NCBI GenBank assembly: GCA_003999685.1
Contig: CP021224.1
Location: forward strand, 62,001-126,000
Length of the DNA: 64,000 nucleotides
Source: Taiwanofungus camphoratus
Lineage: Eukaryota; Basidiomycota; Agaricomycetes; Polyporales; Taiwanofungaceae
Direction: 5' to 3'
Shown: positions 49,170-60,570 of the stretch, one piece after another
Numbering within the stretch: position 1 is the stretch's first letter
Layout of the letters: each line of letters begins with the position of its first letter
Notes under the pieces: generated by a model
Database searches by the model: none
What the model was told of the DNA's origin: nothing
Seen by the model: the letters and a program-made list of their open reading frames with translations, nothing else
Program-made: the position numbers and the translations under genes

Positions 49170-51333
49170 TCAGCTCTCATCCATGGCGTCGTCAGGCCTG
49201 TCGCCTGTGTCATTCGTGTCGAGGTCGAGGTCGATGTCGAGTGAGCCCGCCTCCGCTTGTGCGCGGGAGTAGAGCTCCTCGCGCTTGTTCTCGTCGACGG
49301 TAATATTAGCGAGCGTGAACAGCGCCTCGGCAAACTGCAGAGGACGACAGTCGTCAGCGGAACATCGCGCGTGCGCAGACACCGGGGGAGTGCTCACCAG
49401 AGGGGACACGTCTTCTGCCGGCGCGGACGTCGAGCCTTTTGCCCGCTCGAAGAACGAGATGGCTGCACGAGAGCACGAGCGCACGAGCACATGAGCATCC
49501 GCCGCGCAACACAGCGCAAAAAGGAGGAGGAACAGCCACGTACCCATCGTCAGACCCTCCCTTGCCTCCTCCGCTTCCGCGCTCTGCAGAACGTCCGTCT
49601 GCCCGCTCTCCAGCGCGTGCTCGAGCTCCTCCACGGGCGCAGAGCCCATGACGAGCCAGCAGCGCCCGCGCGCGGCGGTAAGCGGCCCGCGCCACGCCTC
49701 CATGTCCGCCTCCATCTTCATCTGCGTGAACACCGAGTCCGCCCAGCCGGCCCAGTACGCGCGCTGCGCGCCGTCGGGCAGACGCTCCGCGACGCCGAGC
49801 ACCTCTGACGCGATCGTGAACAGCTCCTTTGGCCGCGAGAACGACGCGAGCGCGTCCGTGTACGTGCTGCAGCCGCTCACGGGCTGCCCGTTCGAGTGCG
49901 TGTGCGAGTGCGAGTGCGAGTGCGAGTGCCGCTGTGCGGTGTGCTGGCGCGTGCGCGCGTGCGAGTGCGGGCGCAGATGCGGCGACGACGACGGGTAGAG
50001 GTGCGACGGGTTGTGCGTCGACGGGTAGTGCGGGTGCGGCATGTGCAGGATGCCCCGGCTGAACTGGTCCATCGCCAGCACCATCACGTCGTGCGCGCTC
50101 GCAGAGTACAGCGACATCCGCCTCGTCACCGGCGGGCGCGCGGCCGCGATCGCCGCGAACGGCGACTCCGCGGGCCATACCGGCTCCGTCACGCTGAACG
50201 GGCTCGCGCTCGGCAGGATGCAATACTCGCCCTCGCTCCCCGCCCCGGCCTGCCTCTTTGCCAGCTCGATGCTGTACGACACTTTCTCGTCCGCGAGGCA
50301 CACCAGCGTGCGGCCCCACACGATCGCCATCCGCCAGTCTTCCTGCAGATCGCCGACCCCACCCGTCGCGCTGCCCGCCCCGCCGGCCGTGCGACTGGGC
50401 AAGTTCTCGCCCGTCTCGAACACGTCCAGCGCTGCCAGCCAGTACGTCGACGGGGCATCCGGCTCTCCAGGCAGTGCCAGGCTCGCGTCCCCCGCGATCA
50501 GCGTGCCCATGAAGAACAGCGCGATGCCGAAGACCGCGTGGAACGCCGTTGGCAGCTCCGCGCAGGCGTGCGTGTGCGAGCGCAGCCCAGACTCGAGTTC
50601 GCTGCCCCAGTCCCGCGACAGCCGCTCCTCTGTCGGTGTCATGGATTCCGGTGACCGCCTCGTCTGTTGGTGTGCGTCTGCGTAGATGACCGATGGGTCT
50701 GGGTGCACCCTCAGGAACCGGTCGCATTCCCGGATCACCGCGCGCAAGAGGGGGAGGGCCTCCGCCACGTCGTCGGCTGTTGGATGCACACCTTTGTGAA
50801 CGAGGCACTTGAATGTAGTCAACTCGACACGTACAATCGTATCTCTCCGCTGCCCGCGCAAACAGCTCCTTGAGGTTCTCCCAGTCCTCGTAGTCTGCGG
50901 TCGTCGGATGCTTTCCCTTTGGGGAAATCGTGCTCGGTGTGTTGAACCTGTCGGATGTCATGATCCTGTGTGATGGCCTGCTGTGTGCATTACTGTTCGC
51001 GAAGCTGTCTGAGAGAGGCGTGAGCGATCCCGAGGCGCTGCGTCGGAAGGGGGACGAATCGGTCGAGTCCCAGGGACCGGAGAAGCGGCGGCGCTTGGAG
51101 CTGGCGGAGGACGACGAGTAGCGGTCGTCGTCGTCGTCAAGGGGGGAGATATCGCGGGCATCGTCCTCATCCGGGCAGTCGTGGGGACCGGACACCATTT
51201 TTGGCGACGGGCGAGGCTGGACGTACGCGCGCGGCGAGTCTCGGCGGCCCTTCCAGAGCCCGCGGGGGCGTTTGTGCGACGCCGCCGAGGGGGACGGCGA
51301 GGAGGAGGAGGGCGACGAGGCCGGGGACGCCAT
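49170..51333 (-). CDS. ETT1: ETT1-like protein (enhancer of translation termination)
   Basis: Four exons (50835-51333, 49544-50776, 49398-49462, 49170-49334) keep frame and give 653 residues. After a Ser/Pro-rich start (ATG 51333) comes SHKRPRGLWKGRR, matching the conserved opening of Ett1 homologues. Further on are DYEDWENLKELFARAAERYD, ALPLLRAVIRECDRFLRVHP and FHAVFGIALFFMGTLIAGD, and near the end AISFFERAKGS and QFAEALFTLANITVDENKRE, all Ett1/TPR-like features. In yeast Ett1 is a nuclear protein affecting stop-codon readthrough (established there; inferred here). The middle has a species-specific His-Ser tract (HSHSHSHSHTHS) from a GAGTGC hexamer array. GC content is high; a long open frame appears if intron 1 is retained. 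An upstream ATG (MLAFVAATP) is possible but adds a non-conserved stretch. Confidence 0.72.
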
Positions 51334-52877
51334 GGGGAAGAGGACAGGCGTCGCAGCCACAAACGCGAGCATCGGCGAGAAGCAGAGCAGAATGGACGAG
51401 CGAGGCCATGTCTCCGAGTACAGTATTTGAGCGGGGGCAAGGAGCGATGAGAGAGCGCTGGCCAGACCAGCCAGGCCTGGCCTCGAATGCAGCCAATCAC
51501 GCCCAGCCGTTCTCGGCATGCCTTTTCCGCCCGATCCAGGCCTCGATCGCAGCGCGCGCTCGCCACCGTCGAGGCTCTCGCCCTGCCCCGCCGCCCGCCG
51601 CGATGCGCAGGCTCAGAGAGCATCCCGCGCTGGCCCTGCTGAGCGATCGCGCGCCCGCTCTCTCTTGACTCGCGAGGGAGTTGACTCAGAGTCGAGCAGA
51701 TAATGCTCTTGGCCGAAACCATGTCTCGTGAGTCATCGTATGATCACATGACCAAGGTCTGGACTGCTCGTTCTCACTCAGGATCAGCTTTGCTGATGAA
51801 CTGCGATGAGGGAACACATAGTGAGCTTCTAGACGAGTGTAGACCATGACAGCTAGAGGTTGGAGACATGGCGAGGAGACAGAGAAAGCTGTGGGCGTGT
51901 AGGACCAGGAGGCAGCAGCTATTATACGAGTTCGCCGCTGAGGAGGCCTCACAATGACATCATAGACCTTCAGATCAGGGGTGCGCATTGTTCACGTAGG
52001 GTTAGGGTCTATGTCATGGCAGCGGTGCCACGGAACCAAGTAGCTCGCTGACCAAAGTTTCCTATTTGAAATAACTGACTTTATTTCCGGAACTGAGGCC
52101 AGCAGCTAAATAGTACAAGTATCATATCACGTGAAGTTTCTGTCGCCAAATCTACCCGATGCTAATTGTTTCTATATCAAAAAATCATACTGCGAAGAAT
52201 TTGTGATTTTTCCGTATTCTCAGGGCGAAAATTGAGGCTTTGAAGAGTCAAGGAAGAAACAACTCAAGTCAGTTCAATTTGTGTTGCGAAACGTTGCTTC
52301 TTTGTCCCGCACGAGGGTTCAATACATGCTGGCTACGCTCGCAGCTACTCGGACCTTTCAGCAGTATTGAGAGTAAATACATAAGAGAACTCCCGCACTT
52401 GGGTGAGGGATAAAAGTGGCAAAATAAGCCCTGCAGCGAAGTTAGCAAGCCCATACAAGATCACACTGGTCCAACCTGATATCTGAGAATGGGTGATACG
52501 AATTCGGGGTAGCCTCGCTGCCAGGGGTAAGGCAATGCCTCAGTTGTGGTAGAAAACTATGTTCACCACAGCAGGACAGCTGAAAGGAGGACTCGGGCAC
52601 GATTCCATGTCATGATAAATAGTCTGCGCTCAAACCGAACTATGGTCATCAAGCACTCGTCCACAAGTCTGTCCGTTCGACAACTTTCTCAGCTGCACCC
52701 ATTAGTTCAGTACACGCACATAGATCATAATCCAATGCCACCTCTCCCGAGTGCGAGCAGATCGATATGGCACCTCTACAAGCCTTTCCTTCTCCGGTGC
52801 GCATATTCAGACAGCACTCCTACTAGCGCCTCCATGTGCAGGCGATCCCGGTCACCCTGTAATCTTGGCAATCGGCT
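51334..52877. other. Intergenic region, nothing recognised
   Basis: 1.5 kb upstream of the ETT1-like gene. The first 350 bp are GC-rich and probably promoter and 5' UTR; the rest is AT-richer and non-coding. No repeats with clear ends were seen. Confidence 0.4.
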
Positions 52878-54000
52878 CTAAATCGCATCCTTCACCTCCT
52901 GGGTCGTGGCTGACTCGGCCAGGAATGTGAGACAGAGGACCGTAATCGTGACCGGCAGCCGCGGGCATGCTCGTTCGAGGCGCGAAAGGCGTTCATCCAA
53001 GTGCCCCCAATCAAACGCAGTCACGTCCGTCCTGTAGTGAAGACGGATATCAAGTCGTACGTGCTCAAGAGGAGCGGATCGGACATGCGCATGCGCAAGC
53101 ACGGCAATGATTCGCGGCAGGTGGCTGGCACACGCATCCACCTTCAAATGAAGGAAAGGCAATCGGGTATTACATTACAGGGAATTTCTGTGACTGTATC
53201 CCAGAACAGTCAGCAGGCGGAACTGCAATGTCCGCAGCACGTACATTTTCACAAACTGCCCTCTCGACTTGGATACAACTACAAGACGTTCCAACAATGG
53301 TCCAGCTGCTTGCAGTAAAGGCGGGAAAACAATCTCATCGGATACATAGAATGCACGGAGGCACAATTTTATTGAACTCGTTAACAGCCATTCGGCCATT
53401 TGAGGCGGTGAGTCAAATATTTCGAGCTGGTGGATCTCAGTCCATTTCAGTGGCACAACAGCAGCTTCGGCGGAAAAGGGTACAGTTGGATCGGGTAGTT
53501 GTTGCCAGAGGACACTATGTATCATGAGAGACAAGAGGCAAACGAACGCCAAAAGAAACTCTGGACAGTCAGGGTTTGTGATAAGGATCCCCGCCGAGGT
53601 CAAGAGACTTGACCGCCGCATACAGGCTGTCCAATCTGGCGATCAGTTCGTGGAATCGGAGACCGGAGGAACTGAGAGCAAGGTGTTCGACCTTCTCAAG
53701 TCTGAGCATCTGATCTAGTTCGATTCCGCAGACGTTGAGATTAGCGATCGAGAGTCGGCGAATGTATTCCCCCGTATTTGAACGTCCCTTGAGTAATGCC
53801 TCCACCGGGCGACATTGTTCAAGTTCAGAAAGATGCATGGAATGGAATAAGTGAAGACGAGCGGTCGGAAGCCATGCACGACATGTCAGACTACAGGCTC
53901 GGAGCGCATGAGGATCGTCCCAAAGGTAATCCAAGATATAGTCGCATATTTCTGGAGGCAGGTTCGGCAGTGAGAAATCCATATCGTAGAGCAGTAGCAT
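52878..54000 (-). pseudogene. Broken F-box family gene
   Basis: It opens MLLLYDMDFSLPNLPPEICD, then YILDYLWDDPHALRACSLTC and RAWLPTARLHLFHS, an F-box close to the intact paralogue at 55217-56408. The first frame runs to about 53569, then the homology continues in a different frame (PDCPEFLLAFVCLL, TEIHQLEIFDSPPQMAEWLL, GPLLERLVVVSKSRGQFVKM). It ends with a stop next to a tandem ATTAC-ATTAC (53169-53178), after which FLHLKVDACASHLPRIIAVL continues to a stop at 52878. Comparison with the paralogue suggests one frameshift near 53590 and a 5-bp duplication at 53169-53178. I found no intron that repairs these, though an unusual splice cannot be excluded. Confidence 0.65.
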
Positions 54001-55216
54001 GTTGACGCTGAAGTCGATGGATCAATTGACAGCAATCATACAGTAGCGCGGTATGACATTCGGTCTCACTAACAGAAGCAAAACGTCCTTCGGCAGAAAA
54101 ACCTGCAGATGTAGGGATCAGATCCATGAATATGGAGGAAAATGTTGCGTACACAGGGTAATCTTGGTCAAATCCCCCCCTCACTCTCGAGTCACAGCAT
54201 TAGAAGGCCTGGTCTGTTTCAGAAGTAATTCGTTTTCGTCCACGCCGCGTTCCGTACGAACAGTTTTCCAGCTGGTGCTCTCCTGGTCGACGAGATGGCC
54301 CGAGCACGACATCCAGGGCTCACGTCTTGCTCACGTCTCTCACCACTGGACGTATACGTTTTCGCCAGGTCCTTATACCCTCCACCAGCGGGAGGCCCCT
54401 CGGATCCCTTTGATCAAACAAATTCAACTGCCCCAGCTGTACCTTCCCATCCGCGGGAGCCCTGGACCCTTTCTGCATTACCCCGCCCTTATGATCCCGG
54501 CCGCCGGTCTACCGCATCATAGGCTACAGAGCGCGCATACAGCCTCGCATCCTCTTCCCACATAGTTCCTTTCGAGATATCCACTCCTGGACTTTCTTGA
54601 TCTCGACGACCTCAAGGTGCCCGAGAACATGACCGACGAACGACAAGACAGCTCCAGTATGGAGGCTGGGCGCTCGTACCCCTCAAGGTGTCAACGATTG
54701 TTGTTCATGTAATCATCAAAGATGCTTCGCCGTCAGGCTCAGGCACAAGCCCAACACAAGCTCCTCATCCGTGTTGTATTCCATTTGTGACTTTAATATT
54801 CGCCCCTGAGTCGTGTCATTCGTTCAGTCTCTCGCGCTGCCACCCAGCCGTCAAACTCACCATGCCTAGATGCGTAACGGCACGTGGATGTAATGTCGAG
54901 CTATGCAGTGATGCGGTTATTGCCTTAAGCACGGAGAACGAGTCCATCATCTGCAGGCAATGCGCTCGTGATAAATGTAGACAAAGATACATGCGTTGTT
55001 TTTGTGATGGTACCGGCTTGAACCTGATCAATACTTGGAATTGGAATATGCGAGTGCAATCGACAAATTGTTAAGAACGAATCCGAACCCTATGTGCTCG
55101 ATGACACTAGTTTCCACTTCTGTACGCTCGTGAGTCAGTAATTCCTAAGTAAACGGGTTAACAAACCTGAGCATAATTCCCGTAGCACACGCGATGAGCA
55201 ACAGTATCTCTGGGCT
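54001..55216. other. 1.2 kb without a supported gene
   Basis: Open frames on the + strand (170 codons from 54053; 128 from 54688) have no recognisable domains. The second includes a Cys-rich piece starting MPRCVTARGCNVELC (54860 on). Fragments such as LDDLKVPENMTDE near 54600 read like protein but cannot be chained. A decayed gene is possible; I make no claim. Confidence 0.35.
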
Positions 55217-56408
55217 CTAAGCAGGTGCTGTCAGGAACCTGGAACACATCACCTGCAAACGACTCTCGTTGGCCCGTAGCTTTGGTAAGCGATTTGCGAT
55301 AGCAGCCTTCACTTCATGTGCGAAGACCAAGGCCGATTCGTATAGAAAGTTGGATGCCTTGATGGTGACGACCAGCTGTGGACATTCTCGCGTAAGGCGT
55401 GCGAGCTGCTCGTCCATCAGCTGCCAGTCGACGTGAGCGAGGTCGCCTACGTAGTGTATGTGGAACTCGATCTGTAAACGACGCAGATGCACAGACCGCA
55501 CGTAGGCAAGGACCGCCGTCATGCGCTGCCAGCAGGTCAGATCGGTCGCACTGAGGCCCCGGTCCCTCAGATGCAGCGAGACCAGGCGAGTGTTGCATGC
55601 AACCTTTGCGACTGCAGAGAGAGGGCTAAGTGGCTTGGATGGGCATAAATTGTGTATGACTCTCACCGCCCTCAGACCCGAGTCTCTGTGAGAAGGTCAA
55701 CCCAAGGTGTTCCAACGACGCGCCGGCTGTTGAAAGCAGATCTGACAAAATGTTCAACTCGTCGGTGGTGTCAAGTCGACGGAGGTGCAGGTCTACGGAT
55801 CCACCCAACAGCCACACGACCAGTTCCTCCTGTGAATTCCAGATCTGAAGGTCTTCAATTGCGACTCTACTCGCCTGTGAAAATGCTATCAAGTCGGGGG
55901 AAAGGGGCAAGGATAGATCAGGTACGTTCATCCAGGCGACGCGTTCCAGTCCCAGAGTGGAGACACGGGGGAATAAGGAGAATAACAGCGGGAACATTTG
56001 CCTTCCAAAGATGACTGAACGAAGGGTAAGGCTTCTGACTGTCGCAAGCAACGTGTGCAGACTTCTTTTGATCTGCAATGGCATCTGGAAAATGGCGCAG
56101 GAGTGTATAGTGAGGTGATTGGCCTTCAGGATCCTCGGCAGAATTTGGTCTCCGTAGATACTGGGATCGGAGATCGTAACGCGGCGGACGTATTCGATAA
56201 TGTTGGGAGATATCCTGAGTAAGCGCTCCATACGCGGATACTCTTCGGCTCTTGATAGATCGACAGAGCGGAACAGGTGAAGGCGGGTCGTTGCAAGCCA
56301 TGCACGACAAGCGAGGCCACATGCCGCAAGTGCAGAAGGGCAGTCCCACAGATAATCCAGGATGTAGTCACATAATTCAGGAGGCAGCCTCGGCGATGTG
56401 GAAGGCAT
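55217..56408 (-). CDS. F-box protein, intact member of the local family
   Basis: Two exons (55667-56408 and 55217-55611, intron 55 bp) give 378 residues. It starts MPSTSPRLPPELCDYILDYL and continues WDCPSALAACGLACRAWLATTRLHLFRS, an F-box, followed by leucine-rich stretches (TVRSLTLRSVIFG, VSTLGLERVAWMN). The tail includes NTRLVSLHLRDRGLSATDL and EVKAAIANRLPKL. By family it would be a Skp1-binding substrate receptor of an SCF ubiquitin ligase; the target is unknown. The true ATG is at 56408; an upstream in-frame GTG extends the frame without need. It lies head-to-tail with the broken copy at 52878-54000, so the pair arose by tandem duplication. Confidence 0.82.
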
Positions 56409-57807
56409 GGTATAGCAAACGCTAAGCACCCGTCTAAAAAACGAATATAGTCAGATAAAGGAAAAGGTGACCATGAATCCTGAATTTGGATACCTTGATG
56501 GAGAACTCGAGAGTCACGACCGTGTTATGATAATGCACTTATGTCGCGACTATGCGGGAGTCTGCAATGAAGCAATGACACTACCACGAAACAAGAAAGA
56601 GGCTCACCCTTTTTACAATGCATTACAATCTAATCACCAGAAGAGTCACACACGTGTGAATGATCCTTGAAGGTCTCTGAAAGGTTCCTAAAACGCGTCC
56701 GATGTGTATGTTTGAACGATGATCGATGGTGAATAGCCGCGCGCCAACTGGGTTCGGGACTTGCCACTGTCCTCGATCTGTGTCTCAGGCTTCAGCACCT
56801 GCACTAGCGCTAGCACATGCCTCGTACTTATGATTCGATTCGTGAATGAAGACACGCTGGACGAGAACGTCGTACTTTCGAGAGTCAAACCGGTATCCCC
56901 ATCACTGCACCGCTTGTGCACCCTCTATCGGTCAAACAGACCAGACGGACTAACCTGTGAGTCATCCCTGTATTCTGTAGATAAATCGACTAGTATGAAG
57001 ATCCAAGGGATATACAGATGGGCAATTAACTTTGTTTTGTGAATGCACCTTTTACTTACATACACGCATACAACAGCTTTTTGCATTCATCAAACTTTGA
57101 TGCGGCCTAGTCAGTCTATTATAATCGAGCTATCTTGGCAACAAACGCTGTGGCCTCGCGCAGAGCCAATTTTGGGTAAATATGTCTCATCAAAGTTGCA
57201 TTGGGGCGCTGACCGTGTGATAGGGAGTGGGTGAACGGTTTCACCGTCACCGTGAACCGACAGTTAACCTCGCCAACGTAATTAAACAAGGGACCGATGC
57301 AAAGGTGATCAACAAGCGTCCACTTTACGTTGTCGATCTTCTTTACACGACAACCTCATTGATAAGAGAACGCATCTGGTGCGTGGTTAGAGACAGTAGT
57401 AATAAAATGTGGGTATGGAATTCTTATAGTTTGACTAACAGTGTCAGCCGGTCACCTTTGCAACATGCCCTCGAGCCAGGCCAAAGTCGGCGTTTATCCT
57501 TTCGATGCTACAGTTTGACATGTCTGATGAAGTCAATCGTCTACTACTCTAGGATGTTACCACTCGACGTTCTTTCGGTTTGTCTTCTTCAAGTTCTGCG
57601 ACAACAGTGCATCACACCGTAAATGAAGCATCAAGTGTATGTGGCACGGTGATACTTCTAAGTACTGTTGCACACCGATCTTATGATGATCAACCAAGGA
57701 TACACAACCCGAACCAAGACAAAACTTGTTCAAAGTAGTGAGCACTAAGTCTTAGAGAACGTTTAATTACATTGTCATTTACTGTTGACATTTCGTGGCC
57801 GCAGGCC
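56409..57807. other. Intergenic region, nothing recognised
   Basis: 1.4 kb upstream of both the F-box gene (-) and the DUF6535 pseudogene (+). Only short frames are present, with no conserved-looking segments. Confidence 0.4.
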
Positions 57808-60371
57808 GGACTTAGCGATGATACGTGGAGAGCCTTCTCAGAAAAAGCTTCAAAGGAGGATGAGGAATTCTTCAAAGCGTAGAACCTAGAGATGGATACA
57901 TTGTTACTTTTCGTGCGTCACATTGCATTCTGATGAGCGATGCTCGTGACGGAAATCTTTCAGGCTACATTATTTTCAGCTGTGCTCACCGCGTTTATGA
58001 TAGAGTCGTACAAAACTCTACAAGTCGATTCGGGTGATGTCGCTGTCCAACTACTGCAACAGATCCTTGTCACAATACAGACCAATCATACGCTCGAAGT
58101 GCACAGCTAACCTGCCGCCGCTGAAAATGAATTCAATCCCACACGTTCTGTCGTGATAGTGAATTCTTTCTGGTTCGCTGTTCTTGTCATCAGTCTCTCT
58201 ACCGCGTTTCTTGCTATCCTAGCCAAGCAATGGCTCTTCAATTTGAGTAGCGGCCTTTCCGCAGGTCTGGAGATGAAGGGACGTCAACCTGAAAACCGTC
58301 GCGAAAACTTGCGGCGGTGGAAGTCAACCCCCATCCTCTCATCATTTCCAATCCTTCTTCATATCTCTCTATTACTCTTCTTCGCAGGCCTCCTGGATTT
58401 TCTATGGCCCATTAACTCAACCGTTGCCATCGTTTTTGCCAGCCTCGTGTCCGCGACCGTGTTTATCTACATTGTCACCCATGTGCTATCCTTGATCTCG
58501 GTCACTTGTCCATTTAGAACTTCAGTGACTTCAGCGATCCTGAGCAGCATCAGCTCGGTGTCCCCAGAACTGATAGCTGATATACTTTCCCTTATATTTA
58601 CCGGTGCCCTGTACGCCATACTCCTCATCAAATGGTTGCGCTCCAAAGGTTCAACTCGGAATCGCGAGAGATATGCGTTCGCTGCGCGCCTTGCTGGCCC
58701 TTCCAAGTGAAGAAGAGCATTCAAGGCACTTTGGTCCAGGAAAATCAAGGTTTCCCCGTGCGCCTTGGAAGACAGCTATATCACTCACCATCCCGATCTG
58801 ATTGATGAGCACTTGCTCGAATGATTGCAGAATTTCCAAGGGTTAAGGATTCGCCTGCACTACTAGTCCAACAGCTATGCCAATTCAGTGGGCTAATTCC
58901 GCACAGACGACTGTTCATCGCAAATGGTGCCGTCGCGCTCTTGGGGCAAGAGCCTTCTCTTTGCTTCAGCAATTCTGCCAGCCTTAAACCGACAAAGCAA
59001 GAACCCGTATCGCGATGTTGTCGTACGCTGGCGTGTCTTCTCACGGAGGTAGAGGGATCGGACCCGTATAGTGCCGCTATCTATGATGGCATACCGCTTT
59101 ATTATGACCTTGAACTCGATAACGTCTTCGAAGATGATAGAGAGGTCGAATTCTTGACGTCCTCCGGACTCTTCGTGGTTGACGCCGCCACCAACGATGA
59201 CGATGATATCATCCTTTTCGCGAACACGTTGAGGATACAGCTCGCCGTCTCCTCTAACCTCTGGTATTGGTGGGATATCCGTAGTTCTGTGGAAGAGTTA
59301 TTTCGACGTCTAAAAGATGGTCGTGTAACAGCCGGTCTTGCAGACGAAGACATCCTGATATTGGTCAATACTACCATCTACATTGGCAGACGACGGGTGT
59401 ATGCACTAGCCAACAATGATTTTTGGGAGGAAAACACCTGGCACACAAAACATGTCAAGCGAACATTGGATGTACTCGCTACACTAACGCTTTGTCGACC
59501 GAACATCGGGTTTGCTACCCGCCGGCAGATCTGTTGAGGAATCTGGGCTTGTTTCAGTCCAAATTTCGTAGGATCCCTTGTTCCGACCATGACGAGTACA
59601 AAGCACCTTTGCGGACCTCTCGCTCGCCTTTTATCGCCCCATGGCAGCTACCAGTCTCTTCCGCACGCCATTCTTGCGATACTGGAAGGACTATTGTATG
59701 ATGAGCAAGGACTAGCAGATGACCAAGCAGAGCACGAGGATCGTGCGGAGCTTCTTACGGCCCCCGTCGCCATGTTCCCAGTGTTCCTAGAAGAATTGAC
59801 ATTTGAAGTGCGGGGGAATTTGCGGATGCAAATGTCGATCCTGCCTCTTCTCAGACGCGTAGTCAGGATTTTTGGCTGTCTATGTTTCTACCACCAAGGG
59901 TCACTACTTAAGATCGACATTGACCACATCACCCATATCATACTCCAACTTCTGCTCTACGTATTCGAGCATCTCCTGGACGCACCTTCATCAGACCGTG
60001 CCAACATTCGCCGCACGGTGTATGGGACTGTATGCAAGATAGCAATATTGCAAGCACGGGGCCCCCGAGACTCTCCTGTCGAAGAATTTATGTTCGATGA
60101 CGGCCAGTCTGAAGCAGTAGCTGATGCAGTCGTATCCGTGTTACAAACAGCCTTAAGTGTTCCAGCAGAAACACTGAAAACTCTCTTGTCGCTGATAGCG
60201 GTTTCGTCCTGTGAACACGAGAGTGACGACGATAGCGAAGCTACAATCCTGTCACATCTTCGTGAGCCATCGCGTGGAGTAGTAGAGCTCCTCAAATCAC
60301 TGCAGGACCACGACAAGTATGGCTCCGTCGCAAGGGATGCAATGATGGCCTTGCAAGCATCCATGAACTGA
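57808..60371 (+). pseudogene. DUF6535-type multi-pass membrane protein gene, decaying
   Basis: Fragments in order match the basidiomycete DUF6535 plan. GLSDDTWRAFSEKASKED, a stop, then NLEMDTLLLF come first. After an intron comes ATLFSAVLTAFMIESYKTLQ, then a stop after LEVHS. An intact stretch follows (58153-58710) with membrane helices VNSFWFAVLVISLSTAFLAI and LLHISLLLFFAGLLDFLWPI. Soluble helical parts lie in two long frames, 58821-59537 and 59589-60371 (ending MMALQASMN). At NLEMDTLLLF the family normally has a Trp where TAG stands. At least three in-frame stops or frame changes lie between the parts. It might still be expressed in pieces or with odd splicing, but a pseudogene is likelier. 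The family's function is unknown. Confidence 0.65.
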
Positions 60372-60570
60372 CTGAGGACTCGATGATTTCAGTCGATTAA
60401 AGCCTGTCGAAAAGTAATGTCAAGTTATGCCTCCTTAATGACGGAGTCCTAGGTGCAAACAAAACAATACCCGGCCTTGTTAATCGGGGGTGCAGCACTT
60501 TCTGTTTGTCCTCATGAATAGCAAGGCGATGCTTTGGTTCAGCCATTAACGCTCAGCGTTAAAAATGACA

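Noticed and set aside
49896-50654. 252-codon Arg-rich frame on the + strand
   Set aside because: Antisense to the ETT1-like exon 2 in GC-rich DNA; extreme Arg content is typical of a shadow frame.
54053-54565. 170-codon open frame as a gene
   Set aside because: Composition changes along the frame, and neighbouring frames give equally protein-like snippets; no family recognised.
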